Assembly: GCA_020849945.1 (NCBI GenBank)
Contig: JADZFK010000138.1
Span: 1 to 64,000 of the forward strand
Direction: 5' to 3'
Origin: Pirellulales bacterium
GTDB lineage: Bacteria > Planctomycetota > Planctomycetia > Pirellulales > Lacipirellulaceae
DNA length: 64,000 nt
In this document: one piece after another, positions 35,401 through 43,470 of the stretch
Layout of the letters: the number at the start of each line of letters is the position of its first letter
Position numbering within the stretch: position 1 is the first letter of the stretch
Notes under the pieces: model-generated
What the model saw: the letters and a program-made list of their open reading frames with translations, nothing else
Told to the model about the DNA's origin: nothing
The model's database searches: none
Made by a program: the position numbers and the translations under genes

Positions 35401-35444
35401 GCTACCTCGATAACCCCGTGCAAGCCCCCGCGGCCAAGCCGTAG
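32439..35444 (+). CDS. PVC-type membrane dehydrogenase with HEAT repeats and cytochrome c
   Basis: A 1001-residue lipoprotein-type exported protein (signal ending SLAIGC; ATG 32439 behind GAGGAG). The N-terminal six-bladed propeller of the PVC membrane-bound dehydrogenase family runs from about residue 65 to 440 (EPNILDPVAARFDEEGRLWVV, YPIARTWT). HEAT-like alpha repeats follow (about 460-840), then a C-terminal cytochrome c domain with CAACH near 868 and the family-specific PNRAVDANYISYTL ... EEIDELR block. Such proteins are thought to oxidise sugars or alcohols outside the membrane and pass electrons to heme. Its place after the PIG-L and NagB-like genes points to a sugar substrate; this is inference. 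Confidence 0.93.
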   Translation: MDRSSHFKKQRAFIASLGMSLAIGCARSESPVPNFPPATTVVATQAPAKAAAEGVQGQAGNVESRPLSPRDSLAQIVLEPGVAVTLVASEPNILDPVAARFDEEGRLWVVQMRDYPTGATKEFPSKSRISILRDINGDGFYETATVFADDLTIANGVQPWKGGVFVTMAGELAYMKDTDGDDRADLRETWYTGFSLLNEQLRANHPRLALDNHIHVAAGLRGGTILDAQNPKAPPISISGMDFRFDPLTRSFEAATGEAQFGLTFDDYGNRFVCANRDPAIHMVLDDFHLKKNPLVSFERVLEHVIYGDYVTPIYPIARTWTTYHHHVGQFTAACGIEIYRGDVLPPAWYGNVFVCEPTGYLVHRESIRPNGVSFAESFERGRAEFLASRDLWFRPVNLEVGPDGALYVVDMYRQIIEHPEWMPEELRDRPNLRAGNDRGRIYRVAAQGMPRRPSPSFAGKSNVELVEMLGASNSWQRETAARLLLERQDPSIAHVLRQVARQHDSPLARIHAVRLLEGLRLLDDQLLAKLCDDADPRIVEQAIIAADSLTPLPESLRAKIGELVDSPDSRVRFQAYLVALPLPQPPRYATDAWEENAMLIAAGRRGGEALRNVLENSYRLHANATDPEQFVVRLSRLAAASRDPEQSRIALDALMASPVFRRAGVAGLFGEAARQGLSSEELCAPLDASTRARVEELFAAARLESLNTALPLDDRCEAIDLLACSAEPATTLLPLVLEDRNQAIRLRAVRALTRCDDLQAWKALLAEIAKLSPVLRRAVLDGVYTNPDRTNALLDLLENEQLKMSVLDPAGVQLLLNHAEPTIKQRSEKLLATLVPADREEALATYRKSLDMKHDPRRGRAVFEKTCAACHRVAGVGVSFAPDISHSGERTPLQILTDIIQPNRAVDANYISYTLTTTDGQAFTGVLSAETSTSVTIRRQELQTETFRREEIDELRSNSVSFMPEGLEKNLSLQEMADLIGFIKNWRYLDNPVQAPAAKP

Positions 35445-35575
35445 GATATGGGCTCGTCGTTGATTACAATGGCCTGGCAGGTCGATTCTGTTGTTGATCC
35501 CCAGTGGTTGCTCGATTCAGTCGATTCACTTGCGAATTCTGCGACCAGTTCTTTGAGCCATGAATAAGGAAGACC

Positions 35576-36760
35576 ATGAGGAAGCAGTTCGCGTCATGTT
35601 GCATTACGATCGGCAGTTTGGCAACACTACTCGGGTTGTGTGTTGAGTTTTCGGCCTACGGCCAGCCGGGGGTTGTCACGGGCAAGAACACCACAAGATT
35701 GCCCGGGGCAAGGCCAGTTATCGAGGCCGCCGATTACCCCAGCCTTCAAGCGGCCATTGATGCCCTGCCGAATGAAGGCGGCTTGGTCCGCGTGCCGCCA
35801 GGCAAGTTTGAAATTACGTCCCCCCTTATCATCGTACACGGCGATGTCGCGATCGAAGGCTCGGGCACCGCCACGCTCATTCACAATGCCAACGAGCAAG
35901 GCCAGCCAGCCTTCGTGTTGCAAGGCAAGAAACGTAACGAAAAACTGTGGCGCATCCGGCTTGCCAACCTACGCCTCACCGGAAACCCCAAAAGCGGCGA
36001 TGGCATATCGGCCGCCCGCATTCAGGAAATCCACATCGAGGGCTGTACTATCAGCAACCACGGACGGCACGGTGTTTTCTTGGACGACTGCTACGAGGAC
36101 CCGCGAATCAACGACTCGATCCTCTCCTACAACCAAGCCACGGGGCTGCACATCGTCAAGTGCCACGATATCGTCGTTTGTGGCAACCATTTCGAGGAGA
36201 ATAAGGATGCCCTCAAGTGCCTCGATTCGTTCAACCTGTGCATGAGCGGAAACAACCTTGATGACCACCTGGGCGATGGCGTTACGATCGAGAATACTTA
36301 TGGCTCGATCGTCTCCAGCAACATGATCGAGGAATGCAAGGGCACGGGCGTCTTGCTCGATCGCGATTGCTACGGAATTTCCGTGAGTGCGAATGTAATC
36401 GCCCACAACCAGAATGGCGGCATCGAACTGCGCGATGCCCACGGCTGCGCCGTCAGTGCGAATACGTTCACGATCAATCCGCGGAGGGCGATGGTCGCGG
36501 GCCCAGGCAGCAGCCGGATCACCATCAGCGCGAATAATTTCTCCGATAGCGTTATCGATGACGCAAAGGAAAAACGCCCGCCAGACGACCAGGCCGCCAG
36601 CGGTATCGTGCTCGATGGCACGCACGACATCGTCATCGCCGGTAACCTGTTCTCGGGGTTGGATACCCCGGCTATCGAACGTACCGGCAGCCCGTGCCAA
36701 GGCATTCGCGTGCAGGCGAATTCGTTTGTCGAAACGGACGGCTCGAACGACGATGAGTAA
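35576..36760 (+). CDS. Secreted right-handed beta-helix protein
   Basis: A 394-residue exported protein. ATG follows AAGGAAG; the signal peptide occupies residues 1-29. The N-terminal YPSLQAAIDALPNEGGLVRVPPGKFEI is the standard entry to pectate-lyase-like beta-helices. About ten coils follow with the periodic GN.F..N and I.GC.ISNHGRHGVF pattern of NosD/PbH1 repeats. The family includes polysaccharide lyases, epimerases and hydrolases as well as non-catalytic binders. No decisive catalytic residues can be assigned, so a carbohydrate-directed role is only likely. Monocistronic. Confidence 0.87.
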   Translation: MRKQFASCCITIGSLATLLGLCVEFSAYGQPGVVTGKNTTRLPGARPVIEAADYPSLQAAIDALPNEGGLVRVPPGKFEITSPLIIVHGDVAIEGSGTATLIHNANEQGQPAFVLQGKKRNEKLWRIRLANLRLTGNPKSGDGISAARIQEIHIEGCTISNHGRHGVFLDDCYEDPRINDSILSYNQATGLHIVKCHDIVVCGNHFEENKDALKCLDSFNLCMSGNNLDDHLGDGVTIENTYGSIVSSNMIEECKGTGVLLDRDCYGISVSANVIAHNQNGGIELRDAHGCAVSANTFTINPRRAMVAGPGSSRITISANNFSDSVIDDAKEKRPPDDQAASGIVLDGTHDIVIAGNLFSGLDTPAIERTGSPCQGIRVQANSFVETDGSNDDE

Positions 36761-37171
36761 CTTGCTTCGGGCAAGCTCCATCGCCTGGGATGCACGATCG
36801 TATAGCCTACGAAAGCTCGTGCCACAAATAATTGGCCGCCACGCGCAGGGCCGAGCATTTATTCAAATTGGGCGAGTAGTAGATTGGAAATCAGCCCGAA
36901 GCATCGGCGAGGGAAAAAGCACCCATTCCCTCGCTGACGCTTCGGTTTCGTGAGTCCTCGCTGTCGTGAACATGAAGAACGGATCAGCCCTGGCAGAGCG
37001 AACGAACTGCTTGTTTATCTTGAAACGGCCGCATTACGCCACGAATTATTCGGCTAGGCGCGCGAGGATTCCCGGTCGTAAAATGCAGGGTCTAGATAAA
37101 GTTGCTCTTCGGTGCAGCGGCATCTATCGCGGAAAACGGAATTTTCGCATCGAACCCACGAGGCACATTCT
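36761..37171. other. Intergenic with strong palindrome
   Basis: No supported gene. An ATG inside the previous stop opens a 66-codon frame to 36953, but its 3' part encodes the palindrome at 36897-36944, so I do not call it. Confidence 0.5.
36897..36944. repeat. Palindromic element, family G
   Basis: CGAAGC-ATCG-GCGAGGGAA, an 11-base loop, TTCCCTCGC-TGAC-GCTTCG: two perfect stems with a small internal loop. It may end transcription of the beta-helix gene. Confidence 0.7.
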
Positions 37172-38281
37172 ATGAGTTTGACGACAACTCTGTTGCGAGG
37201 GACTCGCACAGTTAGCCCTAGCGGTGGCGAGCGGGCTGAAGGCCGCGCTCACGAGTTGCTTCACAATTACCTCCGCATGATCCAGCAGCCCAAGCTGGGG
37301 TGGACGGAGCATCTGCGACTGCGGCGATTGCTCGGCAAGGGCGGCCAAGGCGTCGTGTACCTGAGCGAGCGGCGCGGGGCCGATGGCTTCACGCTGCCCG
37401 TGGCGCTCAAGTTCTTCTCGCCCGAGCGATATCACGATGAACGCGGCTATCGCGAGGCGATGGAACGGATGGCCAAGGTCAGTTCGCGCGTGGCCCTCAT
37501 TCAGCACGATCATCTGCTCGACGTGCAGAACTTCATCGAGCGGCGCCGCATTCGCGTTCTCGAAATGGAATGGGTCGATGGGTACGACCTCGATTCGCTC
37601 TTGGCCCCTACCATGCTCGATCGGGCCAAGGCTCGTGTGGGGCAACGCCGTTGGGACTACATCAACAACGTCATTGCCACGGCGGGGCCAAGCCACATTC
37701 GGCTCAAGCCCGGCATGGCGGCGGCCATCGTGCGCGAATGCCTGGCCGGCTTGGCGGCCCTGCATCGAGAGGAAATCGTCCACGGCGATATCAAACCCTC
37801 GAACATCATGATCAAACGCACCGGCAATGCGAAGATCATCGATATCGGCTCCGCGCTCGACCTTAACGATATGCCTCAGCAGAAGACCTGCACCCCGCAG
37901 TATGCCGCGCCCGAAGTGTTGGACCGCGAGGAAATGACGCCTCGCTCGGACTTGGCGAGCGTCGGATACGTGCTGGTCGAGCTTCTCTCGGGGCGCCCCT
38001 TGTTTGCCGAGTGCCGCGACTTGCCCGCTCTGCTCGATCGGAAACGTACCTTGCCGCAGTGGCTCCACAAAGTGTTGCCCCCCGAGGTCCGCCATAGCGA
38101 ACTGTTGATGACGATCTGTCGTCGGCTTACGGCACCCGACCCCATGTTGCGGTACGCCACGGCCGAACAGGCCGACACCGGTAGCGAAGGCCTCGCCGAG
38201 TTCCAACGCACACTCGTCCGCGGCGACTTGGCCAGCGAATACGAAAACGAACTTCGCGTCTGGCTCGAAGAATTGGATTGA
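37172..38281 (+). CDS. Serine/threonine protein kinase, atypical motifs
   Basis: A 369-residue cytosolic Hanks-type kinase starting at ATG 37172. The glycine loop GKGGQGVVY (55-63) and the VALK lysine (Lys80) are normal. The catalytic loop reads H-G-D-IKPSN (204-211) in place of HRD, so the arginine that couples to an activation-loop phosphate is absent but the catalytic Asp and Asn remain. The metal loop reads D-I-G instead of DFG. HGDxKxxN kinases are usually active without activation-loop phosphorylation. There is no transmembrane segment or PASTA domain. The next gene, 127 bases downstream, encodes a secreted protein and may be co-transcribed. Confidence 0.9.
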   Translation: MSLTTTLLRGTRTVSPSGGERAEGRAHELLHNYLRMIQQPKLGWTEHLRLRRLLGKGGQGVVYLSERRGADGFTLPVALKFFSPERYHDERGYREAMERMAKVSSRVALIQHDHLLDVQNFIERRRIRVLEMEWVDGYDLDSLLAPTMLDRAKARVGQRRWDYINNVIATAGPSHIRLKPGMAAAIVRECLAGLAALHREEIVHGDIKPSNIMIKRTGNAKIIDIGSALDLNDMPQQKTCTPQYAAPEVLDREEMTPRSDLASVGYVLVELLSGRPLFAECRDLPALLDRKRTLPQWLHKVLPPEVRHSELLMTICRRLTAPDPMLRYATAEQADTGSEGLAEFQRTLVRGDLASEYENELRVWLEELD

Positions 38282-38307
38282 CGATAGCTCTTGCCAAGGC
38301 CGAATTT

Positions 38308-38389
38308 CGCCCGACCGAAACGGCCGGGCTATACAGCCGAGCCGTCCCGGCTCGCTTCCAAGCACATAGCCGAGCCGTCCCGGCTCGGC
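38308..38389 (+). repeat. Short palindromes, family F cluster
   Basis: CGCCCGACCGAAACGGCCGGGCTA followed by two copies of GCCGAGCCGTCCCGGCTCG (38336-38354, 38369-38387). Related CATAGCCGACCCGTTTCGGCTCGG sequences lie at 16943-16992 and 41157-41183. Confidence 0.65.
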
Positions 38390-38408
38390 AAACGTCCAAG
38401 GAGGTACC

Positions 38409-39872
38409 ATGTTTCTCGCAAGCCAATTCAGGCATGAAAAAGGATTACGCTTGATAGCCAATGCTTGTTGCCACGGCGGTCTGGTGGCGAGAATCGGGTT
38501 GTTGGCTTCGCTCCTTGCGTTGGGTTTGGGCAACGGGGCCACCTCGCAGGCCCAAGATCGATATCCCGACCCCCCACAACCAGGCAGTAACCCGTTTTCG
38601 TCACCCCCAGCCTCTGCCCGTAGCGCCATCACCGCGCCGCCCGCGGCAACTACTGGCACGAACGGTGTAGCCAACACACGCACGAACGGCGGCATTGGTG
38701 TGAACGCTTCGGCGGCCAACCCGCCTGCAAGCGCTCCTGCCAACCCGCCGTCCCATTTACTGGCCAATCCGCCCACCAGTACGACTGGCAGTTCGTACGG
38801 AAGCGCGGGTTCGGGGGCAAGTTCCGGCTCGCTTCCACGGGGTTCGCAACCCATCGGGCAACCGACCTACGGATACTCGAATCCAACCGCAACGAGCACC
38901 ATGAAACCTTCCGGCATGATGCGGGCGATGCTCACGCCCCCGGTCGGCACCCAACTGCGTGGCCAGCCTCTTTCGCTACGCGATGCCGTCGCCGGTGCGC
39001 ATGATCGTGCCGATCAGTCGCAGCGGATCGAAGCCTATTGGGATATGTGTTCCAGCGTGGCCGATTATTACCTGGGCTTACGCGAACAAGAAGAGTTAAG
39101 TCGCTTGAGAAACTATCTCCAACACGCAGGGTCGATGTGGCAAGATTCCGAAGCCGAGTTGAATCGGCGCGTTGGCACTTCGCAGCGGGCGGCGTTGGCG
39201 GCTCAAATGCGCGTGGTCAGTTTAATGGGACGAGGCATGACCATGCTCCCGCTGCCAGCCGATTTCCCCCATTGCGGAAGCTATGACGCCCATTACGAAG
39301 AAATATTCCACGGCAGCGGCCCTTCAGAAGCACGCGAATTGGCGGCCTTGTTGCCGTTACGTTATGCCGAACTCAAAGACGCCGCGATGGCCGTCTCGCG
39401 GGCTGAAGAGTGGTACGACCGCGTCGCCACCAGCGGAGCCGGCAATACCGACGCCACCGGCGGCCTACGCGCGTTAGAGCTGCTAGCTTTGCGTCGCCGG
39501 GCGTTCGTGCAGATTGCCCGCGATTACAACCGCCGGATCATCCGCTACGCCGAATTGGCAACGCCTGGCCAACTTTCGCCCGACCAACTAACGAGCATGC
39601 TGATCCGAACGAACGCCACGGCCACGGCAACCCGGCCCGCGAATTCGTTGCCACCGAACAATCGTCAGTCTCAAGACGAACGGATGGCGCCACCGACGCT
39701 TGTCGGCGGAGAAGTTCCCGTTTCGGGGCAAGTGCCGGTATCAGAATCGAACGGCATGAGGCAAGATACGTCGGTGCGGCCGGCATCGGGCTCAAACCTT
39801 CCCCCCCGCGGTACAACCTTGCAGCGACTCGAGCCCAGCGAACACTCGGTTCTCGTACCGTCCCGCGATTAG
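38409..39872 (+). CDS. Secreted protein with disordered N-terminus (hypothetical)
   Basis: A 487-residue exported protein translated from ATG behind a strong AAGGAGG. The signal peptide has a long n-region (about 1-45, hydrophobic IGLLASLLALGLG). About 130 residues rich in Pro, Ala, Ser, Thr and Asn follow (PPASAPANPPSHLLANPP). A helical domain (about 165-385) contains DRADQSQRIEAYWDMCSSVADYYLGLREQEEL. The C-terminus is again disordered. The helical core is reminiscent of TolC-like or coiled-coil envelope proteins, but no family can be named. It lies directly after the kinase gene. Confidence 0.7.
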   Translation: MFLASQFRHEKGLRLIANACCHGGLVARIGLLASLLALGLGNGATSQAQDRYPDPPQPGSNPFSSPPASARSAITAPPAATTGTNGVANTRTNGGIGVNASAANPPASAPANPPSHLLANPPTSTTGSSYGSAGSGASSGSLPRGSQPIGQPTYGYSNPTATSTMKPSGMMRAMLTPPVGTQLRGQPLSLRDAVAGAHDRADQSQRIEAYWDMCSSVADYYLGLREQEELSRLRNYLQHAGSMWQDSEAELNRRVGTSQRAALAAQMRVVSLMGRGMTMLPLPADFPHCGSYDAHYEEIFHGSGPSEARELAALLPLRYAELKDAAMAVSRAEEWYDRVATSGAGNTDATGGLRALELLALRRRAFVQIARDYNRRIIRYAELATPGQLSPDQLTSMLIRTNATATATRPANSLPPNNRQSQDERMAPPTLVGGEVPVSGQVPVSESNGMRQDTSVRPASGSNLPPRGTTLQRLEPSEHSVLVPSRD

Positions 39873-39929
39873 CCTTCTTATCATTGGGCTTGCCGCAAGT
39901 TTCGTGCATAATAAGCTCTGCCCCCCAAC

Positions 39930-40044
39930 TCCCCCGAATTCCCCTCCCTTTTAGAGAGGGGTTAGGGGAGGGTTCAAGGCCTGCCGGCCTTACTGGCCTT
40001 GCTTGAACCGCTACACAATTCGGAACAGGTTTCCACACAAAGCC
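39930..40044 (+). repeat. Dispersed repeat, family B copy 2
   Basis: CCCCTCCCTTTTAGAGAGGGGTTAGGGGAGGGTTCAAGG, then CTTGCTTGAACCGCTACACAATTCGGAACAGGTTTCCACACAAAGCC. It ends just before the predicted dus start. Confidence 0.75.
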
Positions 40045-40054
40045 GATATTACGC

Positions 40055-41185
40055 ATGGGACCACTCGTTGCGACAAGGTTGATACCGAACGCCTCGCCCG
40101 ATTCGTCGACTGAATCGACGCCGAGCCCGCTCAAGCTGCGCCCGCTCTGGATCGGCCCCGTGCTGGTCGATCCGCCAATTCTTCAAGCTCCGATGGCAGG
40201 CTACACGAACTTTGCCTATCGCCAAATTGTGCGCGAGCTTGGCGGCGCGGGCCTGTTGGCCACCGAGATGGTGAGCGCCAGGGGCTTCGCCTGGTTGGCA
40301 GATCATGAAGCCGACCACCCCGATCGTTTATGGGGGGTGGCCGACGAGCCGAGGCCCCTCGCCGCGCAAATGTGGGATAACAACCCCGAAACGCTCGCCG
40401 CTGTCGGCGCGAGGCTGGCCCACGAGTTTCACGTCAGCGTGGTGGATATCAACTTCGGCTGCCCCGTGCGCGACGTCGTTCAAAAAGCCCAAAGCGGTTC
40501 CTACTTGCTCCGCGAGCCGAACCGCATGGGCCAGATCATCGAGCGGGTCGTCGCCGCTTGCGCGCCGACGCCGGTGACCGCCAAGATTCGCCTCGGCTGC
40601 TCTCGCGATAAAATCAACGCCATCGACATTGCTCAGGTCGTGGAAGACGCTGGGGCGGCCGCCCTCACGGTGCATGGCCGAACGGCGGCCGACATGTTTC
40701 GCGGCTCGGCCGACTGGAACCTCATCGCCGCCATCAAACCCCACCTGCGGCAAATCCCACTGATTGGAAACGGCGATTTGGATAGCCCCCAAAAGGTCGT
40801 GAATGCCTTCCGCCGTTACAATGTGGATGGCGTCATGATTGCCCGGGCGGCGCTCGCCAAGCCCTGGCTCTTTCGTCAGGCGGCCGCATTGCTTAGCGGT
40901 CAACCGATGCCGCCTGCGCCTAGCCTCTCCGAAGAACGCGCATTGCTGTTGCGCCACTTCGATCTTATCTGCGAACGCTTCGGCGATTACAAGGGCACGC
41001 AACTCATGCGAAAATTCGCTTGCTGCTACGCTCAGGGAAGGCCGGGCGCACGCGAGTTCCGCAGTCGCGTGGGCAAAACTTCAGTCCCCCACGAGTTTCG
41101 ACACGTTGTGCATGAATGGTTCCCACGCGACTTATCGTTGCTCACAAGGAGCAATAATGAGCCGACCCGTTTCGGGACGGAATAA
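40055..41185 (+). CDS. dus: tRNA-dihydrouridine synthase
   Basis: A 376-residue FMN-dependent TIM-barrel enzyme that reduces uridine to dihydrouridine in tRNA D-loops. The FMN/start motif APMAGYTN (residues about 46-53) and TEMVSARG are present. The catalytic cysteine lies in DINFGCPVRDVVQKAQSGS, AALTVHGRTAADMF matches the family, and IGNGDLDSPQKV ... DGVMIARAALAKPW completes the phosphate-binding end. The best fit is the DusB type. The start at ATG 40055 lies right after a dispersed repeat and has a weak ribosome binding site; a start closer to the barrel is possible. Confidence 0.93.
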   Translation: MGPLVATRLIPNASPDSSTESTPSPLKLRPLWIGPVLVDPPILQAPMAGYTNFAYRQIVRELGGAGLLATEMVSARGFAWLADHEADHPDRLWGVADEPRPLAAQMWDNNPETLAAVGARLAHEFHVSVVDINFGCPVRDVVQKAQSGSYLLREPNRMGQIIERVVAACAPTPVTAKIRLGCSRDKINAIDIAQVVEDAGAAALTVHGRTAADMFRGSADWNLIAAIKPHLRQIPLIGNGDLDSPQKVVNAFRRYNVDGVMIARAALAKPWLFRQAAALLSGQPMPPAPSLSEERALLLRHFDLICERFGDYKGTQLMRKFACCYAQGRPGAREFRSRVGKTSVPHEFRHVVHEWFPRDLSLLTRSNNEPTRFGTE

Positions 41186-41221
41186 CTGATCGAGCACACT
41201 CAGTCACCGAGCGGTTGCCCC

Positions 41222-41246
41222 TTTCCCGGCCCAAAGGACCGGGCTA
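41222..41246 (+). repeat. Short palindrome, family F
   Basis: TTCCCGGCCCAAAGGACCGGGCTA, related to 10777-10799. Confidence 0.55.
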
Positions 41247-41299
41247 TCTTTGCCAACATCCCGAGCCAAGTTTTAAACCGGCCCAATGCGCAACGCTAC

Positions 41300-41884
41300 T
41301 CACGGTTCCTCCCGGCTCGGATTCTTCTGTTCCGCTCTTTTCGTACACGTTGTGGTCGCTCCAAGAACGTGGCGCAAGTTCCGTAACGAGAAATTCGGCC
41401 CATGGGTTGCTTCGCTCGCCTTGAGTTGCTTGGAGAACTTCGGCTTGTGGTGACGTATCTCCAGGTCGAGTGCTTTGAGCGAAATATCAATATCGCGGAT
41501 GAAGAACACGAGCGAGGCAATCATGGAACCCAAACAGCCGACGAAAACGGCAACTACGACGAGAGCCATTTCAAACTTCAGCAAAACGCAGAGAAAGAGC
41601 ACGATAATCAGTAACGCAGCCAACAGAGCACTGATGGCTGCCAAAGTGATCGCCGTCCGCAATATCTTTGCGCGTCGCCAAAGCACTTCGAGCTGAGCGA
41701 CATGGCGAGGATCGTGGGGTGCGTCTTCGGCTTCTCCGTTAAGCACATCGACTATTTCGCGGGCCCGATCGATCGTGCGCCCCAGCCGATTGGTCATGGA
41801 AAGAAGTAGTAATCCCACGCCAGAGATCAATATTACGGGGCCAACGGCAATCTGGAGGACTGGGATCAGGTGCGTAAGCTGCAT
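41300..41884 (-). CDS. DUF2721 membrane protein
   Basis: A 194-residue integral membrane protein with ATG at 41884. The N-terminal hydrophobic segment starts LIPVLQIAVGPVILISGVGLLLLSMTNRLGR, the hallmark of DUF2721. A cytoplasmic helical stretch (RTIDRAREIVD) and two closely spaced membrane helices (about 83-130) follow, then a charged C-terminus. The function of the family is unknown. It is divergent from the sufR-like gene and shares a palindromic promoter region with it, which may mean co-regulation with Fe-S assembly. Confidence 0.87.
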   Translation of the reverse strand: MQLTHLIPVLQIAVGPVILISGVGLLLLSMTNRLGRTIDRAREIVDVLNGEAEDAPHDPRHVAQLEVLWRRAKILRTAITLAAISALLAALLIIVLFLCVLLKFEMALVVVAVFVGCLGSMIASLVFFIRDIDISLKALDLEIRHHKPKFSKQLKASEATHGPNFSLRNLRHVLGATTTCTKRAEQKNPSREEP

Positions 41885-41939
41885 GTCGGCTAAAAATGTA
41901 AGTCTTTGCCTGAACAAGGGTTGCGGCAAAAACCGATAA

Positions 41940-41963
41940 TTTTGACATAGGCACTTGTCAAAA
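41940..41963. promoter_or_regulatory. Palindromic operator in divergent promoter region
   Basis: TTTTGACA-TAGGCACT-TGTCAAAA is a perfect 8-bp inverted repeat with an 8-base spacer. Each arm carries a -35-like hexamer: TTGTCA with TAGGAT 16 bases on towards sufR, and on the other strand TTGACA with TATCGG 17 bases on towards the DUF2721 gene. A regulator bound here would block both promoters. The adjacent SufR-like protein is the natural candidate (inference). Confidence 0.6.
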
Positions 41964-42033
41964 CTCGCCCCTTCTGTAGGATTATTGTAAAGACGAAACC
42001 AATCTTTCACACCCCCAATTCGCCCTGCTCCGC

Positions 42034-42657
42034 ATGAAACTTGCCCCAGAAACCTCGGATGAACAACTGCTCGATATCCTGCGGAAGCGGGGGGCAGCCA
42101 CGGTCTCTGAACTTGTCGCTCAAATGGGAGTCACTGCTACTGCGGTGCGACAACGCATCACACGGCTCGCGGCTGAAGGGTTGATCGAAAGGAAGACGGA
42201 GCGGATTGGCCGTGGCCGGCCCAACCATCGCTACACACTCACAGCCAAGGGCGAACGAACGGCTGGCGATAACTTCGCCGACATGGCCTCGGTCCTGTGG
42301 GAGGAGTTGAGGGCCGTCGAGGATGAAGCGGTGCGCCGTGGGTTGCTTAAGCGCGTTGCCAATCGGCTGGTCGATCGATATCGCGGAAACATGTCGGGGG
42401 AATCGGTTGTCGAACGGATGCATGCCCTCGTGGGCATGATGGAGGAGCGGCAAATCCCCTTTGCGGTGGATGAATCGCCTCCGTTGCCGGTGATTTCGGC
42501 CCTGGCTTGCCCCTACCCCGACCTTGCCAAGACCGATCGCGGCATCTGTGCAATGGAGAAGATGATGATCTCGGAAGTGCTGGGGGAAGAGATGCGGCTC
42601 GCAACCTGCCGACTCGATGGAGCGAACTGCTGCACCTTCACACCAAGCATTTCATAG
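42034..42657 (+). CDS. sufR: SufR-like Fe-S-sensing transcriptional regulator
   Basis: A 207-residue regulator. The N-terminal winged helix-turn-helix ([42 protein letters not shown], residues about 12-53) precedes a helical dimerisation region. The C-terminal cysteine cluster [26 protein letters not shown] has the spacing that binds a 4Fe-4S cluster in SufR. SufR represses suf genes when its cluster is intact and releases them in iron or oxidative stress. It stands at the head of the suf region here, which fits. The palindrome at 41940-41963 upstream is a plausible autoregulatory site. The DNA-binding helix is conventional. Confidence 0.9.
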   Translation: MKLAPETSDEQLLDILRKRGAATVSELVAQMGVTATAVRQRITRLAAEGLIERKTERIGRGRPNHRYTLTAKGERTAGDNFADMASVLWEELRAVEDEAVRRGLLKRVANRLVDRYRGNMSGESVVERMHALVGMMEERQIPFAVDESPPLPVISALACPYPDLAKTDRGICAMEKMMISEVLGEEMRLATCRLDGANCCTFTPSIS

Positions 42658-42725
42658 GCGATGATGATGGATTCTTGTTATCCCCGCAAGCACCCCACGA
42701 ATCGCGTAAAGGAAAGGCCGGTTTC

Positions 42726-43340
42726 ATGAATCAGTTCGAGCCATGGATTGAAGGGCGATTTGAAGAAAATGTCATCACGACGACAATCGAACAAGCGATC
42801 AATTGGGCCCGGCAATCGAGCGTGTGGCCTCTCACTTTCGGCCTGGCCTGCTGTGCGATTGAAATGATGGCGGCGGGGGCTAGCCGGTTCGATATGGATC
42901 GGTTCGGCGCCGGTGCGTTTCGCGCCACGCCCCGTCAGGCCGATCTGATGATCGTGGCCGGCACGGTCACTTATAAAATGGCGAGTCGCGTGCGGCGGCT
43001 CTACAACATGATGCCCGATCCGAAATTCGTGATCGCCATGGGCGCTTGCACCGTGGGTGGCGGCCCGTATTTCAAGTACGGTTACCATGTGGTGAAAGGC
43101 GTGGATCTCGTCGTGCCGGTAGATGTGTACGTGCCTGGTTGCCCGCCGCGCCCCGAATCACTGTTGGAAGGGTTGATGCGGATTCAAGACAAAATCAAGG
43201 GCCACAAAATCGCCCGCCAACATGGCGCGGCCATCGGCCTCAAGGTGGATGACGAGTTGCCCGTCCCCCATCACAGCGGATACGTATCGGCCCCCGCCAC
43301 CAACGAGCCTGTGTTCGATCACCAAAAAATCACCGCGTAG
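42726..43340 (+). CDS. nuoB: NADH-quinone oxidoreductase subunit B (orphan NuoB)
   Basis: A 204-residue protein. ATG 42726 opens [15 protein letters not shown]; the earlier track start overlaps sufR. It carries all four ligands of the N2 cluster: tandem cysteines in [10 protein letters not shown], then [10 protein letters not shown] and VPGCPPRPE. Other NuoB signatures ([34 protein letters not shown]) are intact. In complex I it forms the last Fe-S centre before quinone. No other nuo gene is in the window. It sits 68 bases after sufR and before sufC, so it may be transcribed with the Fe-S machinery. Confidence 0.93.
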   Translation: MNQFEPWIEGRFEENVITTTIEQAINWARQSSVWPLTFGLACCAIEMMAAGASRFDMDRFGAGAFRATPRQADLMIVAGTVTYKMASRVRRLYNMMPDPKFVIAMGACTVGGGPYFKYGYHVVKGVDLVVPVDVYVPGCPPRPESLLEGLMRIQDKIKGHKIARQHGAAIGLKVDDELPVPHHSGYVSAPATNEPVFDHQKITA

Positions 43341-43346
43341 AAAATC

Positions 43347-43430
43347 TAAGTCGTTAGTCGTTAGTCGTTAGTTACTCGTTATCAGTCATCAGCCTAACAG
43401 CTAACAGGTAACAGCTAACGCCTAACGCCT
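43347..43430. repeat. Simple repeats GTTAGTC and TAACAGC
   Basis: Three GTCGTTA-type heptamers are followed by several TAACAGCTAACAGG and CTAACGC units, filling most of the 130-base gap between nuoB and sufC. Confidence 0.85.
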
Positions 43431-43470
43431 TCGTCCGCCGCTAACCCCCATTTGCCCCTGTAGTCTCCCA

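Noticed and set aside
36754-36953. 66-codon ORF overlapping the beta-helix stop
   Set aside because: Its last third translates the palindrome at 36897-36944; no homology or hydrophobic pattern is visible.
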